From Hyphomicrobiales bacterium (lineage in GTDB: Bacteria > Pseudomonadota > Alphaproteobacteria > Rhizobiales > Beijerinckiaceae): DNA of 14,164 nt. A program made the position numbers and the translations under genes. Below the pieces are notes generated by a model. The model worked only from the letters and a program-made list of their open reading frames with translations. It searched no databases and was not told the origin of the DNA. The first letter of the stretch is position 1; each line of letters opens with the position of its first letter. The DNA is taken from positions 1 to 14,164 of the forward strand of contig CANCAR010000051.1 of the NCBI GenBank assembly GCA_947374125.1, read 5' to 3'. Below, piece after piece: positions 7,738 to 14,164 of this stretch.

Positions 7738-9611
7738 CCCTCAAAGAGGTCCAGCCAGACTTCCAAATACAGAAGCGACCAGATCAGTAAGCGCCGGTTC
7801 TGGCGGCCATCGAGATGGTCCATAATCAGCGCCTGTGCCGTCGTACGATCCAGATAAGTCCAAAGCTTCGCATTCGGGTTCAACAAGGTCCGCCGGACAT
7901 AATCAATGCTCTCGCCGCGGAACCAGCTGGCATCGGGCGCCGAGAAGCCTTGCTTCAGCGCTTGCGTCACATCTTCAGGAATATATTTCGACATGGCTGA
8001 ACGCAGGATGAGTTTTCCATCATTCGTCTTGCCAAAATAGGTGGCTGTTTTCGAACCCGGCGTGTTCTCATCGAGCTTTAGCACCTCGCCGAGATTGGCA
8101 AGCTTCATGGTAACCGGCACACGGCCCGCATAATCCACGAGGTCATTATCCAAAAACGGCACGCGGCTCTCAAGCGATTGCGCCATCGAAAGCTTATCTT
8201 CGACCACCAGCAACCCGTGCATAAAGGTCTTGGCTTCGAAATAGAGCGAGTGGTTGATGTAATCCTGCGGCGTTTTCAACTCAGCATCATGATGCGAAAA
8301 CACATTACGAAAAATCGTACGCGGATCAGCGTTGCGACCTTCTGATCCCAAAGGCGCAATCAAATCCGAGAAGGATTCGGAAGGCACCAAACGCTGCCAG
8401 TTCTCGTAATAGCGATCCACATACTCATCGAAATTCTGCGCACTTGCAGCCCGATAATACCGCCAAGGATAGCCTGCAAAAAGCTCGTCCCCACCCGCGC
8501 CCGACAGCACAACCTTGCCAAAGCGGCTGGCAAGCTTTGCGGCGTAATAATTCGGGTAAGATTGCCCCACGCGCGGCTCTTCCAGATGCCAAACGAGCGA
8601 ACGCATGCAGCGCTCCATATCGCCTGCTTTGAGCACCATCTCATAATGCTCGGTATTGAATTTATAGGACATACGCTCAGCGGCACGGCGCTCGTCAAAC
8701 GCCATCTCAAGGCCCGATGCGGAGGACATATCAAAGCCAACCGTAAACGTATGCAACATTGGCCGTTGCTTCGCCGCAATGGCGGTGATCGAGCCAGAAT
8801 CCATGCCGCCTGAGAGGTACGAACCTAAAGGCACATCGGAGATCAGCTGACGGCTCACGGCCTGTTGGAACAACCGATCAACTTCCTGCTCGGTCTCCGC
8901 ACGATCCGTCATCGTCTCATCTTCGACAAACCGGAAATCCCAATAGCGCACCGGCTCGGGCAAGCGCTTCATACCAGCGTCAATCGTAATCGTTGAACCA
9001 GCGGGAAGCATCTTCACACCCGCAAACAACGTGTTGTCCGAGATGAAGTTCTGAAACGTCATATATTCGGCCAAATGCGTCGGATCGAGTTTGGCCTTGA
9101 AGCCCGGGAACTTCATAAAGGCTTTGATCTCAGAGCCAAACAACAGGGTTTTGCCATCAAACCAATAATAAAGCGGCTTCACGCCAAACCGGTCTCGCGC
9201 CAGCGTTAGTCGCCGATTGGCCCGATCCCAGATCGCGAGCGAGAACATGCCGTTGAATTTTGCAACCGCATCCAATCCCCATTCGCGAAAGGCTGTAACC
9301 ACCACTTCGCTATCGCCCCGCGAACGGAAGGAATGGCCCTTCGCCTCTAAATCAATCCGCAATTCCTGAAAATTATACACTTCACCGTTATAGGTGAGCA
9401 CCAGCTTGCCATCCGCCGACGGCATGGGTTGATGCGCAGCATCCGACAAATCAATGATGGACAGCCTACGATGGCCCAGCGCCACCGGCCCATCGGTAAA
9501 CTGGCCCTCACCATCCGGGCCACGGTGGACAAGCGCATCCGTCATCGCCTTCAGCGTCACAGGAGACGCGGGCGAACCGTCAAAATGATAGATGCCTGCT
9601 ATGCCGCACAT
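7734..9611 (-). CDS. asnB: AsnB-like glutamine-dependent amidotransferase
   Basis: A 625-residue enzyme of the glutamine-hydrolysing asparagine synthetase family. The N-terminal Ntn glutaminase begins MCGIAGIYHFDG, with nucleophile Cys2 fixing the start at 9611, and continues with HRGPDGEG, LGHRRLSIIDL, YNGEVYNF and RDRFGVKPLYY. The synthetase domain has the PP-loop YLSGGMDSGS (about 266-274) and LSGAGGDELFAGYPWRY (369 on). Motifs of both domains are intact. It could make asparagine, but AsnB-like proteins in O-antigen loci (for example WbpS in Pseudomonas aeruginosa) are proposed to amidate uronic acids to uronamides, which fits a cluster encoding WbpB/E/D. It follows a 238-base repeat-filled gap; AGGA lies 11 bases before the ATG. 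The family is certain; the substrate is inferred. Confidence 0.93.
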   Translation of the reverse strand: MCGIAGIYHFDGSPASPVTLKAMTDALVHRGPDGEGQFTDGPVALGHRRLSIIDLSDAAHQPMPSADGKLVLTYNGEVYNFQELRIDLEAKGHSFRSRGDSEVVVTAFREWGLDAVAKFNGMFSLAIWDRANRRLTLARDRFGVKPLYYWFDGKTLLFGSEIKAFMKFPGFKAKLDPTHLAEYMTFQNFISDNTLFAGVKMLPAGSTITIDAGMKRLPEPVRYWDFRFVEDETMTDRAETEQEVDRLFQQAVSRQLISDVPLGSYLSGGMDSGSITAIAAKQRPMLHTFTVGFDMSSASGLEMAFDERRAAERMSYKFNTEHYEMVLKAGDMERCMRSLVWHLEEPRVGQSYPNYYAAKLASRFGKVVLSGAGGDELFAGYPWRYYRAASAQNFDEYVDRYYENWQRLVPSESFSDLIAPLGSEGRNADPRTIFRNVFSHHDAELKTPQDYINHSLYFEAKTFMHGLLVVEDKLSMAQSLESRVPFLDNDLVDYAGRVPVTMKLANLGEVLKLDENTPGSKTATYFGKTNDGKLILRSAMSKYIPEDVTQALKQGFSAPDASWFRGESIDYVRRTLLNPNAKLWTYLDRTTAQALIMDHLDGRQNRRLLIWSLLYLEVWLDLFEG

Positions 9612-9641
9612 TGACGTCGTATTCCTTGGTTATTCTGTGTG

Positions 9642-9685
9642 TAGCGAAGTGAGCGAATAGCGAATGGCGAGTAGCGAATAGGGGA
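9642..9685 (+). repeat. Left array of 7-base units (degenerate TAGCGAR)
   Basis: Reading the + strand: TAGCGAA, a 9-base variant GTGAGCGAA, TAGCGAA, TGGCGAG, TAGCGAA, then TAGGGGA. The units are in tandem with one 2-base insertion. It is the inverted partner of 9788-9830. Confidence 0.75.
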
Positions 9686-9696
9686 ATCAAGCTTCT

Positions 9697-9777
9697 TTCT
9701 CCCTGAGGGAGAAGGTGATTGCGGAGCAATCTGATGAGGGCCTAACAGTCACCATGAGAACCTCATCCGCCATCTCC
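9697..9777. repeat. Inner extended hairpin module
   Basis: Base pairing can be traced by hand. GGAGAAGGTG (9708-9717) pairs with CGCCATCTCC (9768-9777) with one mismatch and one G-U. Within it are a side hairpin ATTGC-GGA-GCAAT (9718-9730) and a stem GATGAGG (9733-9739) with CCTCATC (9761-9767). A competing hairpin TTCTCCC-TGA-GGGAGAA lies at 9697-9713. It looks like the GGAGAAGG...GATGAGG type of intergenic repeat that I recall from alphaproteobacteria. No T-tract follows it on the minus strand, so it is not a canonical terminator. Confidence 0.7.
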
Positions 9778-9795
9778 GGCAACACCTATCCCCTA

Positions 9796-9830
9796 CTCGC
9801 TATTCGCTACTCGCTACTCGCTATTCGCTA
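9796..9830 (-). repeat. Right array: five exact tandem TAGCGAR heptamers
   Basis: Reading the minus strand from 9830: TAGCGAA, TAGCGAG, TAGCGAG, TAGCGAA, TAGCGAG, followed directly by TAGGGGA. Five consecutive copies vary only at the last purine. It is more regular than the left array. Confidence 0.85.
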
Positions 9831-9849
9831 AACACCATTCGCCAAATCC

Positions 9850-10854
9850 CTAGCCCAACTTCGCAATCACGCTAATGCCCGCTTCCTCGGCAAACTCGTG
9901 TTCAATCACAAGCCCCAACTGCTCACACCAGCCGCGCACTTCTTCAACCGTGTGACGCCGCGCATTTTTCGGCGCAAACCAGTCGAAATTGATGTGGTTC
10001 ATTTCATCGAGCGACATTTCAGGACGATAAAACGCCTTCAGCACATGCCAATAGAAGAAGCGTTGTAAATTGATTTTACCCGCCGGAATCTCGAGCAAAT
10101 CAATCGGGCGCTTGATGTCAATCTCGATGTTCAGCTCGCCCAAAATCCGGCCAAGTTCGGAAAGCGGCTCCATCGCCGCCCAGCCTTCTTCCGCCGTCAT
10201 CACCTGCATCTTGTCGCGGATATAATCATCGGTGAATTCCCGCACCGGACCCTTTTTGCGGTACACATAAAATACCACACGACCACCAACTTTTACGTGT
10301 TTGGTGACAGCCGCAAGCGCGTTAAAGGTGTTATCCGTGTGGTGCAAAACACCTTCCGAGAACACGATATCGACGGAGCGTTCAGGCACCGGAATCTGGT
10401 TCAAATCGGCTTGAATAAATCCAGCCGACCAACCGCGTTCTGCAAACCGAGCGGAAGCAACATCGACAGCGGTCGACACATCCACACCGAGATAATGCAC
10501 GCGGTCCATCACAGGGCCGAACAGCGCGATGCCTGATAGCGCCGCACCACAGCCCGCATCCAGAATAATCGGATGTTCGCCATGTTCCTTAAACCAAGGC
10601 GCAAACGGCACATCACCATATTTTTGCACAAGCCATGTCCGCATATGATCCGCAACCGAGCCTTCAAACGTATCGCGCTTGGCCCATTTAAAGCCGAAGG
10701 TTTCGCGCGTTTGCTCTTGCGCCGCAGACACAAATTCCGCCGAACGCGGAATGCCCGCAACCGTCGTAATCTGGCGGCCATTGGCGGTGGCCGTTTCGCC
10801 CTCAGCCGGAACCGGAACGCCCAAAAGATCAGATAACCATTGCGGTTGCGACAT
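9850..10854 (-). CDS. Class I SAM-dependent methyltransferase
   Basis: A 334-residue methyltransferase from ATG 10854. The SAM fold begins at motif I, ILDAGCGAALSG (about 97-108), followed by YLGVDVS with the acidic residue after strand 2, then QADLNQIPVPERSVDIVFSEGVLHH (motifs II-III). Residues before the fold (NGRQITTVAGIPRSA...TRETFGFKW) resemble the Trm112-like N-terminal segment found before many such methyltransferases, but the zinc-binding cysteines are absent. A C-terminal region of about 120 residues (RPEMSLDEMNHINFDWF) is probably a lid for the acceptor. ATG 10854 is 2 bases after the upstream stop and has AGGG 9 bases ahead; TTG 10860 (TTGA overlap) is possible but too close to it. 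Likely methylates a sugar or the glycan; the target is unknown. Confidence 0.85.
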   Translation of the reverse strand: MSQPQWLSDLLGVPVPAEGETATANGRQITTVAGIPRSAEFVSAAQEQTRETFGFKWAKRDTFEGSVADHMRTWLVQKYGDVPFAPWFKEHGEHPIILDAGCGAALSGIALFGPVMDRVHYLGVDVSTAVDVASARFAERGWSAGFIQADLNQIPVPERSVDIVFSEGVLHHTDNTFNALAAVTKHVKVGGRVVFYVYRKKGPVREFTDDYIRDKMQVMTAEEGWAAMEPLSELGRILGELNIEIDIKRPIDLLEIPAGKINLQRFFYWHVLKAFYRPEMSLDEMNHINFDWFAPKNARRHTVEEVRGWCEQLGLVIEHEFAEEAGISVIAKLG

Positions 10855-10856
10855 GA

Positions 10857-12017
10857 TCAATGACCCTTAGCAATCGAGCGAATACATTCGATGACGTAGG
10901 AATAATCATCCTCTGACATCCGGTTGTGCAGCGGAATCGCCATGGTGTTGTTTTCGCAATCTTTGGCACCCGGAAAATCTTCCGGCTTGATGTTGTAGCG
11001 GTCGCGATAATAGCCCAGCATATGGATCGCATGCGTGCCGGGACGTGTCGCAACGCCCATGGCATGAAGCTTGGCCATAATCTCGTTGCGCGGCAAAGGC
11101 GCGAGCTTCGGGTCGACATAGGTCACGTAAGCCTGCCAAGCATGGCGCACATCGTTTGGCACGACCGGCTGGCGGAGCCACTCAATATCGGCAAGCTCTT
11201 CGCGATACCGGCGCGCTGCCACATCACGCTCGTCAATAAAGCGATCAAGCTTCGTCATCTGCACAAGGCCGATGGCGGCCTGAATATCCGTCATACGGTA
11301 ATTGAAGCCCAATTCGTCAAAGTCCGGCAGCAAATAAGGCTGTGCCCCGCGGTGCCGCATTTCTTCCGAAACCGATGCACCATGGTTGCGCAACACCTGC
11401 GCTTTGGCGGCCACATCGTCATGGATCGTCGTCATCATGCCACCCTCGCCCGTCGTAATCGACTTGCGCGGATGGAAGGAGAAACACGCCGCATCGCCCA
11501 ACGCACCGGCGGGCTTGCCGCGATAGGATGCGCCAGCAGCACAAGCGCCGTCTTCGACAATCTTCACATGATCCGGCAACACGGCCCGCAAACCATCCAT
11601 ATCGGCGCAAAGGCCAAAGAGATGCACGGGCATCACAGCCTTGGTGCGCTCCGTTACCTTTTGAGCGACAGAGGCTGGATCGATATTATTCGTGCGCGGA
11701 TCAACATCGCAGAGCACCGGAACCGCATTGCAATAGAGCACCGCATTGGCGGTAGCGACCCATGTGAACGAAGGCACAATCACCTCATCACCGGGGCCGA
11801 TATCCATGGCAGCCAGTGCCAGATGCAAAGCCGTCGTGCAGCTTGTGGTCGCAAGCGCATGCGGCACACTATGCCGCGCTGCAAATTGCTTTTCAAACTC
11901 GGCCACTTTCGGGCCTTGCGTCAGCCAGCCCGATTCAATCGGGCCGCGCACGGCCTGCCATTCTTCTTCGCCCATTGAGGGGAGTGCAATCTGGACGGTT
12001 CTCTTTTCCATGGCCAT
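10857..12017 (-). CDS. DegT/DnrJ/EryC1 sugar aminotransferase (second type)
   Basis: PLP-dependent nucleotide-sugar aminotransferase, 386 residues. Conserved blocks: GWLTQGPKVAEFEKQFA, TSCTTALHLAL, VIVPSFTWVATANAVLYCNA, IVEDGACAAGASYRG with the PLP-pairing Asp (about 156), then CFSFHPRKSITTGEGGM with the Schiff-base Lys (about 185). This active-site block is of the perosamine synthase/ArnB-like kind and differs from the WbpE-type block in the other aminotransferase here, so the two probably serve different sugars, this one perhaps at C4. No 4,6-dehydratase is visible to supply the usual 4-keto substrate. Start is uncertain: AGGA (12029-12032) lies 11 bases from ATG 12017 and 5 bases from an in-frame TTG at 12023. 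A 30-base gap separates it from the epimerase. Confidence 0.88.
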   Translation of the reverse strand: MAMEKRTVQIALPSMGEEEWQAVRGPIESGWLTQGPKVAEFEKQFAARHSVPHALATTSCTTALHLALAAMDIGPGDEVIVPSFTWVATANAVLYCNAVPVLCDVDPRTNNIDPASVAQKVTERTKAVMPVHLFGLCADMDGLRAVLPDHVKIVEDGACAAGASYRGKPAGALGDAACFSFHPRKSITTGEGGMMTTIHDDVAAKAQVLRNHGASVSEEMRHRGAQPYLLPDFDELGFNYRMTDIQAAIGLVQMTKLDRFIDERDVAARRYREELADIEWLRQPVVPNDVRHAWQAYVTYVDPKLAPLPRNEIMAKLHAMGVATRPGTHAIHMLGYYRDRYNIKPEDFPGAKDCENNTMAIPLHNRMSEDDYSYVIECIRSIAKGH

Positions 12018-12047
12018 GTTCAAAACAATCCTTATTCAGCAGATTTA

Positions 12048-13043
12048 TTATTCGGCAGACTTGGCGCGACGCGCAGCAACTTCACTCTTATGGCCTTCGC
12101 GCCAGGTGATCAGGCGGCGCAAGCCCTCTTCCAGATCAATCCCCGCCGTGAACCCGATTTCCTTCGATGCACGAACCGGCGAACCCACGCGGTTACGCAC
12201 TAGCGTCGCAGCCGAACGCGGCGCGTAATTGATCGGCTGGTTGCAGCCTGTGAGGTTCAACAGCATTTCAGCCACTTCCTTGAGCGAAGTACGCTTGCCG
12301 GTGCCGACATTGTAGAAGCGGTCGGTAGCCGTTGCACCCATGGCGCAAAGATTGGCGCGGGCGCAATCTTCAACGGCTACGAAGTCAAACGCTTCCGAGC
12401 CATCGCCCATAATGGTCGGGCCTTCACCGCGATCAATCGCATCGAGCATTTTCATGATCACCGCGATATACGCACCACGATAATCCTGACGCGGGCCATA
12501 GACGTTCATATAGCGCAGGCCGACATAATCGAGGCCATAACGGAAGTGATAGGCACGCGCCATCGCCTCGCCGCAAATCTTCGTCGCGCCGTAGAAATTC
12601 TTGTTGTTGAACGGGTGATCTTCCGTCATCGGCTCTTCCACCGCATCGCCATAAACGGATGCGGAAGACGACCACACCAACCGCTTCACATTGTTGCGGA
12701 CGCAGCTATCGAGCACGTTGAACATGCCCTTCACGTTCACATCAAACGCAGTGCGCGGATATTCATGGCATTGCAGCAACCAGAGTGCTGCAAACTGAAA
12801 CACGCCATCGGCACCTTTCAGCGCTGCATCCAAAATATCGGTATGCGTGATATCGCCACCGGCTTCGAAAATTTTCACGCGCGGATCTTTCAGCGAGCCT
12901 GATAAATTCTCCATCGTGCCACGTACGAAATTATCATAGATGACGATCTCGCCGACATCCTCTTGAATGAGCTGATCCACCGCATGCGAACCAATCAGAC
13001 CCGCGCCACCAATCACAACGAATTTCTTGCCTTTAATATCCAC
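12048..13043 (-). CDS. NAD-dependent nucleotide-sugar epimerase/dehydratase
   Basis: Extended short-chain dehydrogenase, 331 residues. NAD binding is shown by VIGGAGLIGS (GxxGxxG, residues 12-18) and an acidic residue at the end of strand 2 (YDNF, Asp37). The catalytic set is present: SSSASVYG (125-132), then FYGATK with Tyr151 and Lys155. LRYMNVYGPRQ and the YNVGTG block near the C-terminal part are typical of UDP-hexose 4-epimerases. Adjacent to WbpD and WbpB, it may convert UDP-GlcNAc3NAcA or its precursor to the galacto form, as proposed for short-chain dehydrogenase enzymes of Bordetella O-antigen; a dehydratase role is less likely. Translation starts at GTG 13043, supported by AGGAG 8 bases upstream. 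Confidence 0.87.
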   Translation of the reverse strand: MDIKGKKFVVIGGAGLIGSHAVDQLIQEDVGEIVIYDNFVRGTMENLSGSLKDPRVKIFEAGGDITHTDILDAALKGADGVFQFAALWLLQCHEYPRTAFDVNVKGMFNVLDSCVRNNVKRLVWSSSASVYGDAVEEPMTEDHPFNNKNFYGATKICGEAMARAYHFRYGLDYVGLRYMNVYGPRQDYRGAYIAVIMKMLDAIDRGEGPTIMGDGSEAFDFVAVEDCARANLCAMGATATDRFYNVGTGKRTSLKEVAEMLLNLTGCNQPINYAPRSAATLVRNRVGSPVRASKEIGFTAGIDLEEGLRRLITWREGHKSEVAARRAKSAE

Positions 13044-13051
13044 GAGTCTTG

Positions 13052-13056
13052 CTCCT
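13052..13056 (-). promoter_or_regulatory. Ribosome binding site for the GTG-start epimerase
   Basis: AGGAG on the minus strand, 8 bases before GTG 13043. Its first bases are part of the TAG stop codon (13057-13055) of the wbpD-like gene, so termination of one gene and initiation of the next are physically linked. It decides the GTG start. Confidence 0.7.
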
Positions 13057-13648
13057 AGTCGGCCAGCGCGAGCTGGTTTTCATTGATTAAACGATAGGTT
13101 TCACCCGTTGCCGGGCATGTCAGATCAGCGCCCAAACGGTCGCCAGAACGGCTCATCCAGCCCATCCGGCGGGCGGGATTTCCCACCATCAGCGCATAAT
13201 CGGGTACATGTTTTGTGACAACGGCACCGGCACCAATCAGGCAATACGCGCCCAAGTCATGGCCGCACACGATGGTGGCATTCGCGCCAATGGTCGCCCC
13301 TTTGCCCACCGGCGTGGTTTTAAACTCCGACTTGCGGCTCACATTCGCGCGCGGGTTGATCACATTGGTGAACACACAAGAAGGCCCGCAAAACACATCA
13401 TCGCCCAGCTCAACACCTTCATAAAGCGAGACATTGTTCTGGATCTTGCAGCCATTGCCGATGGTGACTTTCGGCCCGATCATCGCATTCTGTCCAATCG
13501 AGCAATTCTCTCCGATCACAGTCCCGGCAAGGACGTGGCAGAAATGCCAAATCTTGGTGCCGCGACCGATCACCGCCCCCTCATCGACATAGCTCGATTG
13601 ATGGATCAAAACGCCCGGAAAACGCGGGTCTTCCCTCATTTCACTCAT
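13055..13648 (-). CDS. wbpD: WbpD/WlbB-like UDP-sugar 3-N-acetyltransferase
   Basis: A 197-residue left-handed beta-helix acetyltransferase. It matches the WbpD/WlbB group, which acetylates the 3-amino group of UDP-GlcNAc3NA with acetyl-CoA to give UDP-GlcNAc3NAcA. Diagnostic blocks in order: TKIWHFCHVLAG (31-42), CSIGQNAMIGPKVTIGNGCK, IQNNVSLYEGVELGDDVFCG, FTNVINPRANVSRKSEFK (93-110), VGKGATIGANATIVCGHDLG, IGAGAVVTKHVPDYALMVGN, then PARRMGWMS. A short C-terminal tail (CPATGETYRLINENQL) is also usual for the group. The gene starts 3 bases after the WbpB-like stop; ATG at codon 4 is an alternative start. Assignment rests on my recollection of the P. aeruginosa and Bordetella proteins and is strong. 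Confidence 0.92.
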   Translation of the reverse strand: MSEMREDPRFPGVLIHQSSYVDEGAVIGRGTKIWHFCHVLAGTVIGENCSIGQNAMIGPKVTIGNGCKIQNNVSLYEGVELGDDVFCGPSCVFTNVINPRANVSRKSEFKTTPVGKGATIGANATIVCGHDLGAYCLIGAGAVVTKHVPDYALMVGNPARRMGWMSRSGDRLGADLTCPATGETYRLINENQLALAD

Positions 13649-13651
13649 AAA

Positions 13652-14164
13652 TCAGGCTTTATCGGCGAAGGGATGAACAATCCCTGAACGTTTGGCAATG
13701 TCCTGCTGGCGGAAGGTCGAAACGATCTCGATCGAAGGCCGCACCTCTTTCAAGCCAAAGCCGCGCCCCGCTAGAATTTCCTCATACGAACGCGTGTGCA
13801 AATCGGTAAACCCTTCGGAGAACTCGACTTCTTCACCATCCACCGTAATCGAGCGATAGGTGGTTTTCTTGCCCTGCACGCTTTCGGGCAGATCGTTGCG
13901 ATCGACCGACAAGAACCAGCTCACATCCGCGCGCTCGCACTCCAAAAAGCCAGCCGCGCGTTCTTCCGTGCGCAAATGGGCGATGTTGGATTTCACGCCG
14001 CCAAACACAAAGCCCAGCATATCGAAGAAATGCACACCGATATTGGTGGCCACACCACCCGATTTCGAGTCGTCGCCCTTCCAAGACGCGTGATACCAGC
14101 GCCCGCGCGAGGTGCAATAAGTCAATTCAACCTTGTGCCTTTTGGTGGAATGGGCAAATTTATC
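13652..14164 (-). CDS. wbpB: WbpB/WlbA-like UDP-GlcNAcA 3-dehydrogenase, N-terminus outside window
   Basis: C-terminal 170 residues of a Gfo/Idh/MocA-family oxidoreductase. WbpB and WlbA oxidise C3 of UDP-GlcNAcA with NAD to give the 3-keto sugar, the first of three steps shared with WbpE and WbpD. The frame is open to the right window edge (DKFAHSTKRHKVELTYCTSR...), so the NAD-binding domain and start lie beyond 14164; a TTG at 14125 is only an internal codon. Diagnostic parts: TYCTSRGRWYHASWKGDDSK, SGGVATNIGVHFFDMLGFVF with the conserved His of the active site, WFLSVDRNDLP, and HTRSYEEILAGRGFGL near the end. The stop TGA (13654-13652) is 3 bases before the WbpD-like start. No defect is seen in the visible part. 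Confidence 0.9.
   Translation of the reverse strand, partial: DKFAHSTKRHKVELTYCTSRGRWYHASWKGDDSKSGGVATNIGVHFFDMLGFVFGGVKSNIAHLRTEERAAGFLECERADVSWFLSVDRNDLPESVQGKKTTYRSITVDGEEVEFSEGFTDLHTRSYEEILAGRGFGLKEVRPSIEIVSTFRQQDIAKRSGIVHPFADKA

Larger units (their letters stand above)
9642..9844. repeat. Composite inverted-repeat element within the operon
   Basis: It fills nearly all of the 238-base gap between the methyltransferase stop (9850) and the asnB start (9611). Outer arms are arrays of a 7-base unit TAGCGAR in inverted orientation: left 9642-9685, right 9788-9830 plus a further TGGCGAATGG at 9835-9844. Both arms end inwards with TAGGGGA. Between them is an inner structured module (about 9697-9777). 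The whole could fold into one long hairpin of about 190 bases in RNA. No ORF of note lies inside. It ends only 5 bases from the methyltransferase stop codon. Confidence 0.8.

Noticed and set aside
9612..9660. Separate promoter for asnB
   Set aside because: No convincing -35/-10 pair could be seen on the minus strand in the repeat-filled gap; AT content is low. A weak promoter cannot be excluded.
9642..9844. CRISPR-like array
   Set aside because: The units are 7 bases in direct tandem with no spacers, and the two arrays are inverted; no cas gene is nearby.
10926..11978. A 350-codon open frame on the + strand opposite the second aminotransferase
   Set aside because: It is antisense to a clear DegT gene with intact PLP motifs, its translation is rich in Arg/His/Ile without recognisable motifs, and GC-biased third positions keep the antisense frame open by chance.
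14123..14125. TTG 14125 as the start of the last minus-strand gene
   Set aside because: The frame continues to the window edge with WbpB-like residues (KRHKVEL) and the NAD-binding domain would be missing otherwise.

Overview
This window is most likely from an alphaproteobacterium. The DNA is moderately GC-rich, the intergenic regions carry palindromes of a type I associate with alphaproteobacterial genomes, and the genes are packed with 4-base overlaps. Lineage below class cannot be read from the sequence. The window lies inside a surface-polysaccharide (O-antigen, capsule or glycan) biosynthesis locus. I see no transposase, phage gene, tRNA, rRNA or CRISPR array.

Layout. One gene, a GT4 glycosyltransferase, lies on the + strand at 1-1024 and enters from outside the window. 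It converges on a long minus-strand run of eleven genes that enters at the right edge (14164) and ends at 1198. In transcription order the run is: WbpB-like sugar dehydrogenase (partial), WbpD-like N-acetyltransferase, NAD-dependent sugar epimerase, DegT-family aminotransferase, SAM methyltransferase, then a 238-base gap filled by a structured repeat. It continues with AsnB-like amidotransferase, hexapeptide-repeat acetyltransferase, GT4-like glycosyltransferase, CgeB-like glycosyltransferase, a one-chain ABC exporter (flippase candidate), WbpE-like aminotransferase and a YdcF/DUF218 membrane protein. Most junctions overlap (ATGA or TAATG) or are under 15 bases, so this looks like one operon whose promoter lies beyond 14164.

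How the genes work together. WbpB, WbpE and WbpD are the three consecutive enzymes that turn UDP-GlcNAcA into UDP-GlcNAc3NAcA, a 2,3-diacetamido uronic acid. All three are recognisable here, but WbpE sits about 10 kb from the other two. The 4-epimerase-type enzyme could make the galacto isomer, and the AsnB-like enzyme could amidate the uronic acid to a uronamide. The second aminotransferase, the methyltransferase and the extra acetyltransferase suggest another modified sugar or tailoring steps. Three glycosyltransferases would build a lipid-linked unit, and the ABC protein could flip it across the inner membrane. The 6-dehydrogenase (WbpA type), any 2-epimerase, the initiating transferase and a polymerase or ligase are not in the window.

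The least ordinary DNA is non-coding. The first element is a composite at 9642-9844: inverted arrays of a 7-base unit enclose an inner extended hairpin, inside the operon. The second is a palindrome of about 120 bases at 1052-1170, between the convergent genes.
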